From the NCBI GenBank assembly GCA_965206395.1, contig CBDBJK010000038.1:558001-622000 (forward strand): a stretch of DNA of 64,000 nucleotides, written 5' to 3'. The notes below the pieces were generated by a model. It made no database searches and was not told the DNA's origin. It saw only the letters and a program-made list of their open reading frames with translations. The stretch is from CBDBJK01 sp965206395 (GTDB taxonomy: Bacteria > Chloroflexota > Dehalococcoidia > Lucifugimonadales > CATOSD01). Position 1 is the first letter of the stretch; each line of letters opens with the position of its first letter. The position numbers and the translations under genes were made by a program. This document shows positions 18,089 to 28,088 of the stretch, in pieces.

Positions 18089-18534
18089 TTGCATGTGATG
18101 TCCGCTCGATGGGAGTTGCGTGTTCAATGACCGAAGGGTCGATGTTGTTGTCTTTTGGATTACAGAAGTGGGAGGCTCAGGGAATCTATCTGGCCTGCCA
18201 TTAGATGATACAAGCCATGAAAAGAGCCAAGTGGTTGCAGCAGTTCAACTAGGCGTGCAGCTCGCTCATAGGATATTTTTACACCAATAGCGACGTCTTT
18301 CAATACAGAAAACCTCATTGGTAGTAAACGTGGCTGGACATGGTGTTGGAAAGCCTATTTCAATTGATTGAAACGTTGTGGGAGCGCACCGCCGTATTCA
18401 CCACAGGCTCATGAAATCACTTGCATCAGAACGCCAATCACTACATGGTCATAGTCCGAATTCTTGACAGCGCCATCACATATATTTAGAGTTACCTGGA
18501 AAACATGTAGTATCCAATTCACAAGAGAGGGAAA
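18089..18534. other. Intergenic stretch
   Basis: The 446 bp after the GC-rich MmgE/PrpD gene return to the lower GC content of the window. I see no credible ORF, RNA gene or strong hairpin. Confidence 0.4.
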
Positions 18535-18855
18535 ATGTTCTACGAGCTTAGACAATATCGAACGAAGCCCGGCCAGCGAGATAACTGGGTGAATTTCATG
18601 GAAGAGGTGATTATCCCCTTTCAGGTTTCCAAGGGTATGGTTATCGCTGGCAGCTTCGTAGGGCAGGAAGAAGACGACTTGTATGTATGGATGCGCCGGT
18701 TCGACGATGAAGCCGACAGGGTGCGCCTGTACGAAGCCGTTTATGAAAGCGACACGTGGAAAAATGATATCGCTCCCAAAATTGGCAAGATGCTCGAACG
18801 AGAGAAGATGGTGATTACACGCATTGAGCCTACTCCCAAGTCGGTCATCAGTTAG
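18535..18855 (+). CDS. NIPSNAP family protein
   Basis: The 106-residue ferredoxin-like alpha/beta-barrel protein begins FYELRQYRTKPGQRDNWV, the hallmark start of the NIPSNAP family. A conserved Trp-Arg-Phe strand (VWMRRFDDEADR) follows. A GAGAGGGAAA ribosome site precedes the ATG. Bacterial members often accompany catabolic genes, and no reaction is established. A hairpin follows it and an amidohydrolase gene begins 79 bp downstream on the same strand. Confidence 0.88.
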   Translation: MFYELRQYRTKPGQRDNWVNFMEEVIIPFQVSKGMVIAGSFVGQEEDDLYVWMRRFDDEADRVRLYEAVYESDTWKNDIAPKIGKMLEREKMVITRIEPTPKSVIS

Positions 18856-18884
18856 TCCAGCAGTATTCTTTCATCGAGAGCATA

Positions 18885-18912
18885 CAGAGGCCCCGGCAAT
18901 CTGGGGCCTCTG
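18885..18912 (+). terminator. GC-rich hairpin after the NIPSNAP gene
   Basis: There is a perfect 10-bp stem (CAGAGGCCCC with GGGGCCTCTG) and an 8-base loop, 30 bp after the NIPSNAP stop and 22 bp before the amidohydrolase start. No T-run follows, so it may be a weak terminator, a processing site or an mRNA-stability element. Confidence 0.5.
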
Positions 18913-18934
18913 AAACACCTCCATTGCTTTGAAG

Positions 18935-20491
18935 ATGTCATCGCCTAGACTTCGCCCAGACCTCGTAATACTCAATGCCAACGTGATTACGCTGAACGAC
19001 CATCAGCCCGCAGCGAATCTTGTAGCGATCGAGGACGGCAGAATCGTGTGGGTCGGGCCGAATGATGACCTTGCTCGATTGGAATGGCGCGGCGCAAGGG
19101 TAATTGACTGCGAGGGCCAGACCCTTGTTCCGGGCTTTATTGACGCTCACTGCCATCTGATGGCTTACGTATCAAGTCTGCTGGCTGTCGATTGCAGCCC
19201 GACCTCGGTGGATTCGATAGACGATATCCAGCAGGCTCTTCAAGAACGCGCGGACAACACTCGTCAAGATCAGTGGATAAGAGGCCGTGGCTACGACGAA
19301 TTCGCCCTAGCGGAGAAGCGTCATCCCTCGCGTCAAGACCTGGATGTTGCCGCTCCTGACCATCCTGTAAGGCTGAATCATCGCTCCGGCCACGCTTGCG
19401 TTCTCAATAGCGTGGCTCTGGCTCGTGTTGGCATATCGTCGGATACGCCTGATCCGGTTGAAGGCGTGATTGAGCGCGACCCGACCATGGGCGAACCCAC
19501 AGGTCTGCTAATCGAGATGGGAGATTTCTTGGATGGCCTGATTCCCCCTCTCAGCGAGCAAGAGTTCCAGGGTGGTGTTCGGCAGGCCAGCGAGCGTCTG
19601 CTTTCGCTTGGCATAACGTCGCTGCAGGACGCGACGCACTCCAACTCAATCGCACGTTGGGACACCCTCAAGGGGCTAAAGCGTGACGGCAGCCTATCGC
19701 CAAGAGTGACGATGATGGCAGGCTCCTACCATCTGGATGGGCTTCTGGAGAGAGGGCTGGCGTTTGGTTCGGGCGATGACGACATTAACCTTGGCGCTGT
19801 CAAAATCATGCTGACGATGACGACAGGGGCTATGCATCCCTCCATAGACGAGTTGCAGGCGATTGTGCTTCGGGCGCATGATGCCGGGTTTCGGGTGGCG
19901 GTCCACGCTATAGAGGCAGAGGCCGTCGAAGCTGCCGTCGACGCGCTAATCAAGGCACAGTCGCAATCTCCCCATGCCTACCGAGACCGCATCGAGCATT
20001 GCTCCGAATGTTCTCCCGAAGGCCTGAGAAAGCTCGAAGGCTCTGGGATTCTGGTAGTGACTCAGCCAGGATTTCTATACTATAGCGGTCGGCGATACCT
20101 GTCTGAAGTGCCAAAAGATGCGCAAGTCTGGCTCTATCGCCTGCGTTCGCTTCTTGATGCGGGCGTCAATATTGCCGCAAGCTCCGACGCCCCTGTCATC
20201 GAGCCTAACCCGCTAATTGGAATATACGCCGCCGTGTCCCGACGTGCGGATTCGGGCGAGACCATTGGTGGCTCGGAGGGTGTATCAGCATATGAGGCAC
20301 TGAAGATGTACACGCTCGGCGGAGCGTATGCGTCGTTTCAGGAGGCGGATAAAGGCTCGATTGAGGTAGGCAAGCTGGCCGATTTTACGCTGCTAGATCA
20401 GGATCCCACGTCAGTGGAAACTGAGCAAATACCTCGAATCAAAGTCACGATGACCATAATAGGCGGGCGGGTGGTCTGGCAGGTCTCGTAG
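18935..20491 (+). CDS. Amidohydrolase family protein (YtcJ-like)
   Basis: This 518-residue metal-dependent hydrolase of the amidohydrolase superfamily, YtcJ-like branch, has the GFIDAHCHLMAY metal motif near residue 70, VAVHAIEAEAVEAAVDAL, the RIEHCSECSPEGL segment, and the final metal Asp in NIAASSDAPVIEP. The C-terminal GSIEVGKLADFTLLDQDP strand completes the small beta domain. These enzymes act on amide, imide or ester bonds; the substrate is not deducible. The start at 18935 is chosen as the first ATG; the ribosome site is poor. Confidence 0.88.
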   Translation: MSSPRLRPDLVILNANVITLNDHQPAANLVAIEDGRIVWVGPNDDLARLEWRGARVIDCEGQTLVPGFIDAHCHLMAYVSSLLAVDCSPTSVDSIDDIQQALQERADNTRQDQWIRGRGYDEFALAEKRHPSRQDLDVAAPDHPVRLNHRSGHACVLNSVALARVGISSDTPDPVEGVIERDPTMGEPTGLLIEMGDFLDGLIPPLSEQEFQGGVRQASERLLSLGITSLQDATHSNSIARWDTLKGLKRDGSLSPRVTMMAGSYHLDGLLERGLAFGSGDDDINLGAVKIMLTMTTGAMHPSIDELQAIVLRAHDAGFRVAVHAIEAEAVEAAVDALIKAQSQSPHAYRDRIEHCSECSPEGLRKLEGSGILVVTQPGFLYYSGRRYLSEVPKDAQVWLYRLRSLLDAGVNIAASSDAPVIEPNPLIGIYAAVSRRADSGETIGGSEGVSAYEALKMYTLGGAYASFQEADKGSIEVGKLADFTLLDQDPTSVETEQIPRIKVTMTIIGGRVVWQVS

Positions 20492-20507
20492 CAGCAGTTA
20501 ACGGTGG

Positions 20508-21473
20508 CTATACACGCCTTTTCAGGACGTATCCGACCAGCTCTTCGAGCGAATCACGGGAAGGGTTCTGGGGAAGATCGCTGAGGTTAACCAGCGCTTT
20601 GTGACAAAAGTCGTTGGCAACGGCAAACGAGTCGTCTATCACGGACGAATTTAGGATCATGTCAACGGCGCGCCTCAGATGCTCCGGGTCCTGGGGTTGC
20701 TGGAACAGAGCCGCGATGGGATTGTCTTTGGGCTGACGCTCCATCGCAATTATAGAAGGCAGCGTCATGATGCCGTGCGAGAGATCGCTTCCGACGGGCT
20801 TGCCAATCTCTTCTTCAGTTGCATCAAAGTCCAGGATGTCGTCTACAATCTGAAAAGCCATGCCTAGATTGTAGCCATAATCCCTGAGCTTCTGTACTAC
20901 GTCTTCTGACACCCCGCTGAGTATCGCCCCTGACTGCCCCGCTGTTGTGAATAGAGACGCCGTTTTGTTATAGATGCGCTCTAGGTATTGCTCCATAGTC
21001 TGGTTGCAATTGTAGGCGTCGGCCATCTCCTGCAACTCGCCGCTGGAAAGCTCCATGATAGTCTCTGAGAAGCGACGAATCACCCTGATGTCGTCGGTGT
21101 CGCACACAAACGTAGCAGACTTCGCGAAAATGTAGTCGCCCGCAAGCACCGCCGCGTTTCGCCCCCATATGTGGCTAATGGTAGCCCTGCCGCGACGAAC
21201 GTCCGAGTTATCCACCGTGTCGTCGTGGATGAGCGTGGCGATGTGCAATATCTCGACTGCCGCCGCCATGATTTCGGGCTTGGCTTCATCATGAGGATTG
21301 AAGTTCGACGCCAACAGAGTTATGGCGGGCCTCACCATCTTGCCAACGGTGTGGAAGACGTGCTCCAGAAGCTGCGACAGGAAAGGCGAGGGGATATCGG
21401 ACAGCTTTCCCAGATTATCCTGGACTCGCGCCAGTCTATCCTGAACGGGTTGGTATATTGAGGTAGCTTGCAA
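20508..21473 (-). CDS. Polyprenyl diphosphate synthase
   Basis: This trans-isoprenyl diphosphate synthase of 321 residues elongates allylic diphosphates with isopentenyl diphosphate, probably for the menaquinone or ubiquinone side chain. Both Asp-rich motifs are present: IHDDTVDNSDVRRG (Asp84, 85, 88) and FQIVDDILDF (Asp211, 212, 215). GKMVRPAITLLAS supplies the substrate Lys/Arg. The start is a TTG preceded by GGGAG. It follows metG on the same strand with 40 bp between and may be cotranscribed. Chain length cannot be fixed from the sequence. Confidence 0.92.
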   Translation of the reverse strand: MQATSIYQPVQDRLARVQDNLGKLSDIPSPFLSQLLEHVFHTVGKMVRPAITLLASNFNPHDEAKPEIMAAAVEILHIATLIHDDTVDNSDVRRGRATISHIWGRNAAVLAGDYIFAKSATFVCDTDDIRVIRRFSETIMELSSGELQEMADAYNCNQTMEQYLERIYNKTASLFTTAGQSGAILSGVSEDVVQKLRDYGYNLGMAFQIVDDILDFDATEEEIGKPVGSDLSHGIMTLPSIIAMERQPKDNPIAALFQQPQDPEHLRRAVDMILNSSVIDDSFAVANDFCHKALVNLSDLPQNPSRDSLEELVGYVLKRRV

Positions 21474-21513
21474 CCGGTTGTTCTCCCGAAAGTCGACTAC
21501 GGATAAATCGGAT

Positions 21514-23181
21514 TCAATGGCCTATGCGTTGAGTCTCTGCCTCGATGATTTCCTCGTCGAGCTTGGCGAACAAAGGCTCAGGCTTTTGGATCTTCTGCCC
21601 TGGTTTTAGCGCACCCTGCTCCCACTTCCAGCCGTCATCCTGAATGGTTCCCTGTAGCCCAAGCATCTGGTGCAGCTTCTCGGAGCTGAAGGGAATGAAC
21701 GGGTACAGCAGAGTTTTGAGGCAGTTAATCACCGAGAGGCTTGTCCACAGAGTCATGGCTGCGTCATCTAGGTTGGTCTTGACGGCCTTCCAGGGCGCTT
21801 TCTGGTCTAGATAGCGATTGGCCGCCTGCGCGAGGCCCATAGCCGAGTTCAAAGCCAATCGAAACCGCACGGCCTCCAGGCTCGCGTCCACCTGCTCGAA
21901 ATGCTCGCGGGCTTGCACAAGAAGCTCTTTGCTGAGGTCGTCCAGCGTGCCGGGTTCCGGGACGCTTCCATCGAAATTTCGGTTGACCATGCTGAGCACG
22001 CGATGCACCAGATTTCCGTAAGTAGCCACAAGCTCGTCGTTGTTGCGCCGGACGTACTCGCGCCACGAGAAGTCGGAATCGCTCGTCTCAGGCATGCTGG
22101 CCGCGATGACGTAGCGGATCGGGTCAGGTTCGTACTTGTCGAGGTACTCAGGCAGCCAAACAGCCCAGTTGCGGCTCGTGGACAGTTTGAGGCCTTCAAG
22201 GTTCATGTACTCGTTTGCGGCCACATCGTAAGGCAGATTCAGCCCGCCGTAGCCCATCAGCATAGCGGGCCACATGACCGTGTGGAACGGGATGTTGTCC
22301 TTGCCCATGAAGTAATAAGCCTTGCTGTCCTTCTGCCAGAAGTCCTTCCATCTGTCGGGGTCGCCGATACTCTGCGCCCACTCTTTGGAAGCGGAGAGGT
22401 AGCCGATTACGGCCTCGAACCACACGTATATTCGCTTGCCTTCGTAGCCCTCCAGAGGCACAGGCACGCCCCAGTCGATGTCGCGTGTGATGGCTCTGTC
22501 GCGCAGGCCGCCCTCAAGGAACGCGATGGTGAAGTTCTTGACGTTTGGCTTCCAGCGAGACTGCGCGCGCGCCCATTCCAGCAGGCGCTCCTCGAACGCG
22601 GTGAGCTTGATGAAAAAATGCTCCGTCTCTGTGAAGATGGGCGTGTTCCCACATATGCGGCAGACGATGTTGATTAGCTCTTTAGGGTCGAGAGTGCGGC
22701 CACAGTTATCGCACTGGTCGCCGCGAGCGCCGTCGAAATCGCAGTGTGGACACGTGCCCCCGACATAGCGGTCTGCGAGAAAGCGACGGTCTGTCTCGCA
22801 GTACGGCATCTCCATCGATTCTTTGTAGATGTAGCCATTCTCGTAGAGCTTCAGGAAGATGTCTTGCGAGACCTCGGCGTGGTTGTCCGTGTGAGTCGTC
22901 GTGAACAGGTCGAAGCTGATGCCGAGCCGCTCCCAGTTGTTCAGAAACTCGGCCTGGTACTCGCTCGTCACCTGTTCAGCAGAAACGCCGCGCTGCTCGG
23001 CGGTCAAAGTCACCGGCGTTCCGTGCGCGTCGCTGCCCGACACCATGAGGACATCGTTGCCCTTCATGCGGTGGTAGCGCGCGAAAATGTCGGCGGGCAG
23101 ATACGCGCCCGCAACCTGGCCCAGATGTATTGAGCCATTGGCGTAGGGCCACCCAACGGATACGAGTATGTGCTCAGGCAT
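21514..23181 (-). CDS. metG: Methionyl-tRNA synthetase
   Basis: A class I aminoacyl-tRNA synthetase of 555 residues charges tRNA-Met. The HIGH motif is SIHLGQ at residues 17-22 and the KMSKS motif is KLSTS at 332-336, a variant also seen in other Chloroflexota-type enzymes. The zinc-binding insert has Cys pairs at 144/147, 157/160 and 174/177. The anticodon-binding helical domain follows and no C-terminal tRNA-binding domain is present. It is essential. The polyprenyl synthase follows on the same strand. Confidence 0.95.
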   Translation of the reverse strand: MPEHILVSVGWPYANGSIHLGQVAGAYLPADIFARYHRMKGNDVLMVSGSDAHGTPVTLTAEQRGVSAEQVTSEYQAEFLNNWERLGISFDLFTTTHTDNHAEVSQDIFLKLYENGYIYKESMEMPYCETDRRFLADRYVGGTCPHCDFDGARGDQCDNCGRTLDPKELINIVCRICGNTPIFTETEHFFIKLTAFEERLLEWARAQSRWKPNVKNFTIAFLEGGLRDRAITRDIDWGVPVPLEGYEGKRIYVWFEAVIGYLSASKEWAQSIGDPDRWKDFWQKDSKAYYFMGKDNIPFHTVMWPAMLMGYGGLNLPYDVAANEYMNLEGLKLSTSRNWAVWLPEYLDKYEPDPIRYVIAASMPETSDSDFSWREYVRRNNDELVATYGNLVHRVLSMVNRNFDGSVPEPGTLDDLSKELLVQAREHFEQVDASLEAVRFRLALNSAMGLAQAANRYLDQKAPWKAVKTNLDDAAMTLWTSLSVINCLKTLLYPFIPFSSEKLHQMLGLQGTIQDDGWKWEQGALKPGQKIQKPEPLFAKLDEEIIEAETQRIGH

Positions 23182-23316
23182 GGGGTCTCTCTGAAACTAG
23201 TCTTGATAGTAAATAGTATCACAATTGCGGGTGGAGCGAGTGACGGCCGAAGGGCAAGCAATGGTTGAAACAGTTAAACCTGTATTCGCCATAATCTGAT
23301 GGCGCATCAACCAGAC

Positions 23317-24114
23317 CTATCTCTTCTTCAATTCCTCAAGAATCCTTCCCTTAGCCTCTGGGTTGTTGTTGTTCTCGAATTTCGGAGGTTTATCGTAGCT
23401 CCCTTTCACCCATATTACTTGAACGAAACACGCCAAGATCAGACCAGTTAGGCTCGCAGCCGTTACAATCCCGGCGACCAGTAGAGTTAAGGATGCATTC
23501 AAACTTGAAAGCTTGAGAATCCATATACTCGACAACCCGAACATTACTGCTGAGATGACCCCATTCATGAGTCCAACCATCTCCACATTGCCGCCGTTTT
23601 GCAGGATAAAAAGTCTTTCAGAGCGCCTACGATCCATTTCTCTTACCAGTTCTCTTTCAGGACTGAATGCTAGGTAGTCCTCAATGCCCTCGTCCTTCGA
23701 GAGGAAGTAAGCTCTGATTTTGTCCAGGACCTGAATATGATCGTCTGTGACTATTTTCCGGCGAATCATCTGCTGTAGGGTGCATATTCCAAATAGCAGC
23801 AATGCTACTAGACCCAAGAAGAATACCGGAACGTTTTCTACGCTCATAATCGAAACTTTTCCTGTAGCAAGCGCCACTGTAGCGGCGATGACCGCGGCTG
23901 TAACGGTTACGAAAAAATTCACACGCCTATCGCCACGTTCTTCGTTTTTCCAGATTGCCTCGCTCATGTAGCTGAACTCGGCTCTTAGGAATTCGTTAGA
24001 TACACTCTCCTGGGATCGGCGCTGTCGAACAGAAATAAACTGACCTTCGCGGGTTCTTGGTGTATATTTGCCACGGGGATTAGCCGATGGAATCCGGTGA
24101 TACTGGTTAATCAT
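23317..24114 (-). CDS. Unknown membrane protein
   Basis: This 265-residue protein has two hydrophobic helical hairpins: residues about 70-112 and about 187-245. Between them lies a charged segment with REMDRRRSERLFILQNGG. The N-terminal 50 residues are polar and basic. The layout of paired helices with a conserved YMSEAIWKNEERGDRR stretch before the first helix is reminiscent of SLATT-type effector-like membrane proteins, but this is only a resemblance. It stands alone between rsmI and metG. No function is assigned. Confidence 0.6.
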   Translation of the reverse strand: MINQYHRIPSANPRGKYTPRTREGQFISVRQRRSQESVSNEFLRAEFSYMSEAIWKNEERGDRRVNFFVTVTAAVIAATVALATGKVSIMSVENVPVFFLGLVALLLFGICTLQQMIRRKIVTDDHIQVLDKIRAYFLSKDEGIEDYLAFSPERELVREMDRRRSERLFILQNGGNVEMVGLMNGVISAVMFGLSSIWILKLSSLNASLTLLVAGIVTAASLTGLILACFVQVIWVKGSYDKPPKFENNNNPEAKGRILEELKKR

Positions 24115-24329
24115 TTCAGCCTATGCCCCCTCGAGAGAATTAACCTTGGTTGTGACGTTACTTACCCAATCCTACAAAGAGTGTCCAGGCCTTACCTGAC
24201 GAAAAGCTGACGGAATCCTTAATTGTTCCTGACGAAATTCATATGGTGCCTTCGATTGCTTTCGCCTGCCAAATTACAGACTATTCAGACCAACACCGTC
24301 CCTCAAATCGGGTGGTGTCTGTTGACACT

Positions 24330-25181
24330 TCATTCTTGACTACTATCATCGGTTCGATTTCCCCTGGTTTCCAGCCACAGGCGGTATGCCCTACGCCGGG
24401 GTATTTCGAATTGCCGCGCCACTTGCGCCACCGCTTCTTTCGCGCCGACGCCTTCCCCTCGCAATCGAGACAGCATTTCGCGGGCCTCAGCCTCTTGCTG
24501 CGACTCATCGGGTTCTGCCTCTGCGCCGCCCTCTATGACCAGCGTGAACTCGCCCCTCGGCGAATCGAAGTGGGTCAACGCCTCAGACACCACGCCTCGG
24601 AATATCTCCTCGTGCAGCTTGGTAAGCTCCCTGCAAATGGCAATGCGACGGTCTCCCAGGGCTTCCAGGATGTCTGTAAGGGCGGCCTTGAGTCTGTGCG
24701 GCGTCTCGAAGACGACCAGCGTGGATTTTTCAGAGGCCAGCGACTCTAGCAGCCGTTTTCGCTCGGCCCGCTTCCTGGGCAGGAAACCCAGATACGCCCA
24801 TCTTTCTATGGGCAGACCTGATACGGCTATGGCGGAGGTCACTGCCGACGCGCCTGGCATGGGCACGACGCGCACGCCAGCGTCTACTGCCGCGCACACC
24901 AGTTCATACCCGGGGTCGTTGATGCCGGGCATACCCGCGTCCGATACTAGGGCGACATCTTTTTCTGCTAGAGTGTTTAGCATCATAGGCAGCTTGGATA
25001 GCTTGTTGTGTTCGTGATAGCTTGTGAGCGGGGTAGTGATGTCGTAGCGATTCAGCAGTTTGCGCGTGACTCTAGTGTCCTCGGCGGCGATGAGGCCGAC
25101 CTCCCGAAGCACGCTCAGGGCGCGCAGCGTAATATCTTCGAGATTTCCAATGGGAGTCGCTACAATGTAGAGGATTGGCAT
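24330..25181 (-). CDS. rsmI: 16S rRNA (cytidine1402-2'-O)-methyltransferase
   Basis: This SAM-dependent methyltransferase of the tetrapyrrole-methylase fold methylates the ribose of C1402 in 16S rRNA. The hallmark N-terminus LYIVATPIGNLEDITLRAL, AAEDTRVTRKLLNRY, LVSDAGMPGINDPGYELV and ELTKLHEEIFRG are all present in order. Length is 283 residues. The start at 25181 is chosen because the family begins exactly there; the open frame runs 25 codons further without a ribosome site. Confidence 0.94.
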   Translation of the reverse strand: MPILYIVATPIGNLEDITLRALSVLREVGLIAAEDTRVTRKLLNRYDITTPLTSYHEHNKLSKLPMMLNTLAEKDVALVSDAGMPGINDPGYELVCAAVDAGVRVVPMPGASAVTSAIAVSGLPIERWAYLGFLPRKRAERKRLLESLASEKSTLVVFETPHRLKAALTDILEALGDRRIAICRELTKLHEEIFRGVVSEALTHFDSPRGEFTLVIEGGAEAEPDESQQEAEAREMLSRLRGEGVGAKEAVAQVARQFEIPRRRAYRLWLETRGNRTDDSSQE

Positions 25182-25324
25182 AACAGGGCGACATCCTATT
25201 CTGGTTGTGACGAGGAGGCAGTCCTCGCAAAGAATTATGATAATGAGTTGGCTCATCCAATCCCCAGAGGACTCTCAAGCGTAATCTAAGGATAAGCCTT
25301 ATTTCTGAATATCAAGGTGAACGT

Positions 25325-26899
25325 ATGTCGGGGCAACTACCAATAGAGGATAACACCGTCCCCATAATAACAGTAAGAAAGGGCTTTTGGTTCGGGGCCG
25401 TTGCTGGCTCGGCTATGGTGTTCTTCATCATAACGATGCGAACGCTGGTAAACGCCCAATCTCTGCCAGAACTCGCTGCTGATTGGTTCACCGTGTTCCT
25501 CCCCGCAACTCTGCTCGACTTCCTGCTTGAGACCCTCGTGTTTTCGGCCAAGCCCTTGATGTTCGTGGGACTGCTGCTCGCGCAGATCATCGTTGGGGGC
25601 TTGCTTGGCGTGCTCTACACGCGGGTTGCGGGTCGATGGCCGACCACTGAGAATGGAGAATGGAGGCGTACTTTAGGATTTGGCATCGCGCTGTGGCTGC
25701 TCACCATGCTCACGCTGGTTCCGTTGTTTGGTGGAGGCTTCTTCGCCACTAATGTAATTGGCGGGAGCATGACGTTTATCCTGACATCCTTCGGGGCATT
25801 TGCCTTTTACGGGATAACCCTTGGATATTTCTTCAGTCAGGCGACTCAGAGTAGGTCTAAGGCCACCAGCTACTCTTCAAGGCGTGAGCTTATTAAAACG
25901 GCGACTACATGGGTGGTTATCGGCGGTGGGGCATTGCTCGGTGTGACGTTTGTGTTCGACCGACTGAGATCACAAAGCTCAAGTGGCTCGTTCCGTACAC
26001 CAGGCGTCCTGTCCACAGAGGTAACGCCAAACAACGAGTTCTACATCGTGTCCAAGAATTTCATCGACCCAGAAGTTAGCATTGAAGGATGGGCTATCGA
26101 TGTTTCAGGGCTGGTCGAGGAGCCGTTCGTGTTAACCTATGATGAGCTGGTCGCCATGCCATCGGTCGAGGAATTCGTTACGCTTGAGTGCATCAGCAAC
26201 TTTGTCGGCGGCGATCTCATCAGCAACGCGAAGTGGAAAGGCGTACCTCTGAAGCGAATCCTGGAGAGGGCTAAGCTAAAGCCGGGCGTAATCGACATAT
26301 CCTTCCAGGCCACCGATGGTTACAGCGAAAGCATTCCGATGGAAATGGCGTTGAGGGACGAAGTGATCGTGGCCTATCAGATGAACGGGGAGCCTTTACC
26401 GTTCAAACACGGCTTCCCCGCGCGGCTCATAGTCCCCGGCTACTTTGGATTGAAGCACGTCAAATGGCTCGCCACCATCGAGCCTATAGACCGCAACTTT
26501 AGAGGCTACTGGCAGCAGAGAGGCTGGACTGACGAACCATACGTCAAGACATTTTCAAGGCTAGACTTGCCCCGGTCTCGCACAGAGATAGCGGGCGATT
26601 CGGTTATGCTGGGAGGTGTGGCATTCGCAGGCACTAGGGGCATCTCAAAGGTCGAGATTAGCGTCAACGACGGCGCGACGTGGATGCCCGTGGACCACAT
26701 CAGCGAGCCATTGTCACCATATACGTGGGTTATTTGGACGACAGAGATTGCGTCGCAACAAGAAGGTCGGACATTAATCAAGGTAAGGGCGACCGATGGC
26801 GAGGACGAAATTCAAACGGCAAGGACGCAGGGGTCTCTGCCCGATGGGGCCACTGGGCATCATGGCATTACTCTCTTTTTCGGGCAGAATACAGGTTAA
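25325..26899 (+). CDS. Sulfite-oxidase-fold molybdopterin oxidoreductase with membrane domain
   Basis: The 524-residue protein starts with a membrane region of about four or five helices (residues 15-175), then one further anchor helix near 190-210. A sulfite-oxidase-type domain follows, with GWAIDVSGLVEEP, the molybdenum-ligand Cys289 in LECISN, KWKGVPL, and PARLIVPGYFGLKHVKWL. The C-terminal dimerisation domain has ISKVEISVNDGATW. Such proteins oxidise or reduce small oxyanions or thioethers and pass electrons to the membrane chain; here the domain probably faces outward. No Tat signal is needed if the helices anchor it. It converges on ftsZ with a shared terminator. Confidence 0.88.
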   Translation: MSGQLPIEDNTVPIITVRKGFWFGAVAGSAMVFFIITMRTLVNAQSLPELAADWFTVFLPATLLDFLLETLVFSAKPLMFVGLLLAQIIVGGLLGVLYTRVAGRWPTTENGEWRRTLGFGIALWLLTMLTLVPLFGGGFFATNVIGGSMTFILTSFGAFAFYGITLGYFFSQATQSRSKATSYSSRRELIKTATTWVVIGGGALLGVTFVFDRLRSQSSSGSFRTPGVLSTEVTPNNEFYIVSKNFIDPEVSIEGWAIDVSGLVEEPFVLTYDELVAMPSVEEFVTLECISNFVGGDLISNAKWKGVPLKRILERAKLKPGVIDISFQATDGYSESIPMEMALRDEVIVAYQMNGEPLPFKHGFPARLIVPGYFGLKHVKWLATIEPIDRNFRGYWQQRGWTDEPYVKTFSRLDLPRSRTEIAGDSVMLGGVAFAGTRGISKVEISVNDGATWMPVDHISEPLSPYTWVIWTTEIASQQEGRTLIKVRATDGEDEIQTARTQGSLPDGATGHHGITLFFGQNTG

Positions 26900-26922
26900 T
26901 GGATTTCCTGGGGCAAAATTAA

Positions 26923-26947
26923 AAGGGCGACCCATCGGGTCGCCCTT
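26923..26947. terminator. Bidirectional terminator between convergent genes
   Basis: An 11-bp perfect stem (AAGGGCGACCC with GGGTCGCCCTT) and a 3-base loop. On the minus strand it is followed by TTTTAATTTT, so it ends the ftsZ transcript well; it also lies 24 bp after the molybdenum enzyme stop. Confidence 0.88.
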
Positions 26948-26969
26948 GAGCGTTACGAATCTTGCAATC

Positions 26970-28088
26970 CTATTGAAATTGGCCGAAAGCGTTGCCGCCC
27001 TTTTTGTTAGACTTGTCGGATTTTCCGAACATCGAAGGAGTCTTCATTTTGAGCTGTATTCCGCCGCCGCCTTTTCCTGAAATTGCCTTCGCCAGGTTGT
27101 CCTGCTTTAGGCCAGTGGCGATAAGGGTCATTCTCACGGTGTCGTCCAGGCTATCGTCGATTGACATGCCGAAGAAGATGTCAGCATCCTTTCGGACGGA
27201 CTTGGAAATAAGCTCTCCGGCGGCGTTAACTCCACCAAGGGTAAGCTCCTCTCCGCCCTTGACGGAAAAGAGGACTCCCTTTGCGCCCTTTATCGACAGA
27301 TTCAGGAGAGGATTCGCTATCGCCTGCTTTGCGGCCTCAAGCGCGCCCATGTGTCCGTGTCCAGTGCCTATAGCCATCAACGCGCCGCCGGGGTTGGACA
27401 TTACGGTCTGAACGTCGGCAAAGTCAACGTTGATCTCGCCAGGGACGTTGATAAGCTCAGAGAGGCTCATGATGCCCTGTGTTACCACCTCGTCCGCTGT
27501 CCTGAAGGCTTGCAGCATTTCAGCGTCATGGTCAACGAACTCAAGAAGGCGGTCGTTATGGATGACGATGAGATTGTCTACATATGGTCGCAGCCTCGAA
27601 ACGCCCGCTATGGCGCGATCCAGGCGGCGACTTCCCTCGAAGCTGAATGGCGTCGTCACAACGCCCACGACTACCGCGCCCATCTCTTTAGCCAGGTATG
27701 CTACGTAAGGCGCTGCGCCAGTGCCAGTGCCGCCGCCCATGCCTGCGGTAATGAACACAAGCTCGGCATCTTTTAGTGCTCTGCGAAGTGTTGAGGAGGA
27801 TTCTTCGGCGGCCTTGACTCCGAGTGAATAGTCACCACCAGCGCCCCATCCTTGGGTCGACTTCTGACCAATCTGAATGATCTCTGCGCCCTGTTTCACA
27901 GTCTCAAGAGACTTGATGTCAGTGTTGACGACGACGAATTCAACGCCCGGAACCGCTTCGTGACCAAGCATCCTTCTTACGCAGTTGCAACCTCCGCCTC
28001 CGACTCCTATAACCTTGATGCGTGCGGGGGCCTGGTCCCAAGAGAGATCGGGGGCGGCGCTGCCGTCGATAAATTCTTGTACCGTCAT
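26970..28088 (-). CDS. ftsZ: Cell division protein FtsZ
   Basis: This tubulin-like GTPase of 372 residues polymerises into the division ring. KVIGVGGGGCNCVRRML opens the GTP-binding domain, FVVVNTDIKSLE follows, and the tubulin signature GGGTGTGAAPYVA is near residue 108. NPGGALMAIG and SIDDSLDDTVRMTLIATGL mark the second domain. The C-terminal tail is short, ending GGNAFGQFQ, without the usual acidic linker and conserved FtsA/ZipA-binding peptide. No fts or mur neighbours are present. AAAGGAG precedes the ATG. Confidence 0.95.
   Translation of the reverse strand: MTVQEFIDGSAAPDLSWDQAPARIKVIGVGGGGCNCVRRMLGHEAVPGVEFVVVNTDIKSLETVKQGAEIIQIGQKSTQGWGAGGDYSLGVKAAEESSSTLRRALKDAELVFITAGMGGGTGTGAAPYVAYLAKEMGAVVVGVVTTPFSFEGSRRLDRAIAGVSRLRPYVDNLIVIHNDRLLEFVDHDAEMLQAFRTADEVVTQGIMSLSELINVPGEINVDFADVQTVMSNPGGALMAIGTGHGHMGALEAAKQAIANPLLNLSIKGAKGVLFSVKGGEELTLGGVNAAGELISKSVRKDADIFFGMSIDDSLDDTVRMTLIATGLKQDNLAKAISGKGGGGIQLKMKTPSMFGKSDKSNKKGGNAFGQFQ

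Noticed and set aside
21901..22677. 258-codon plus-strand frame inside metG
   Set aside because: Antisense to a fully recognisable methionyl-tRNA synthetase.
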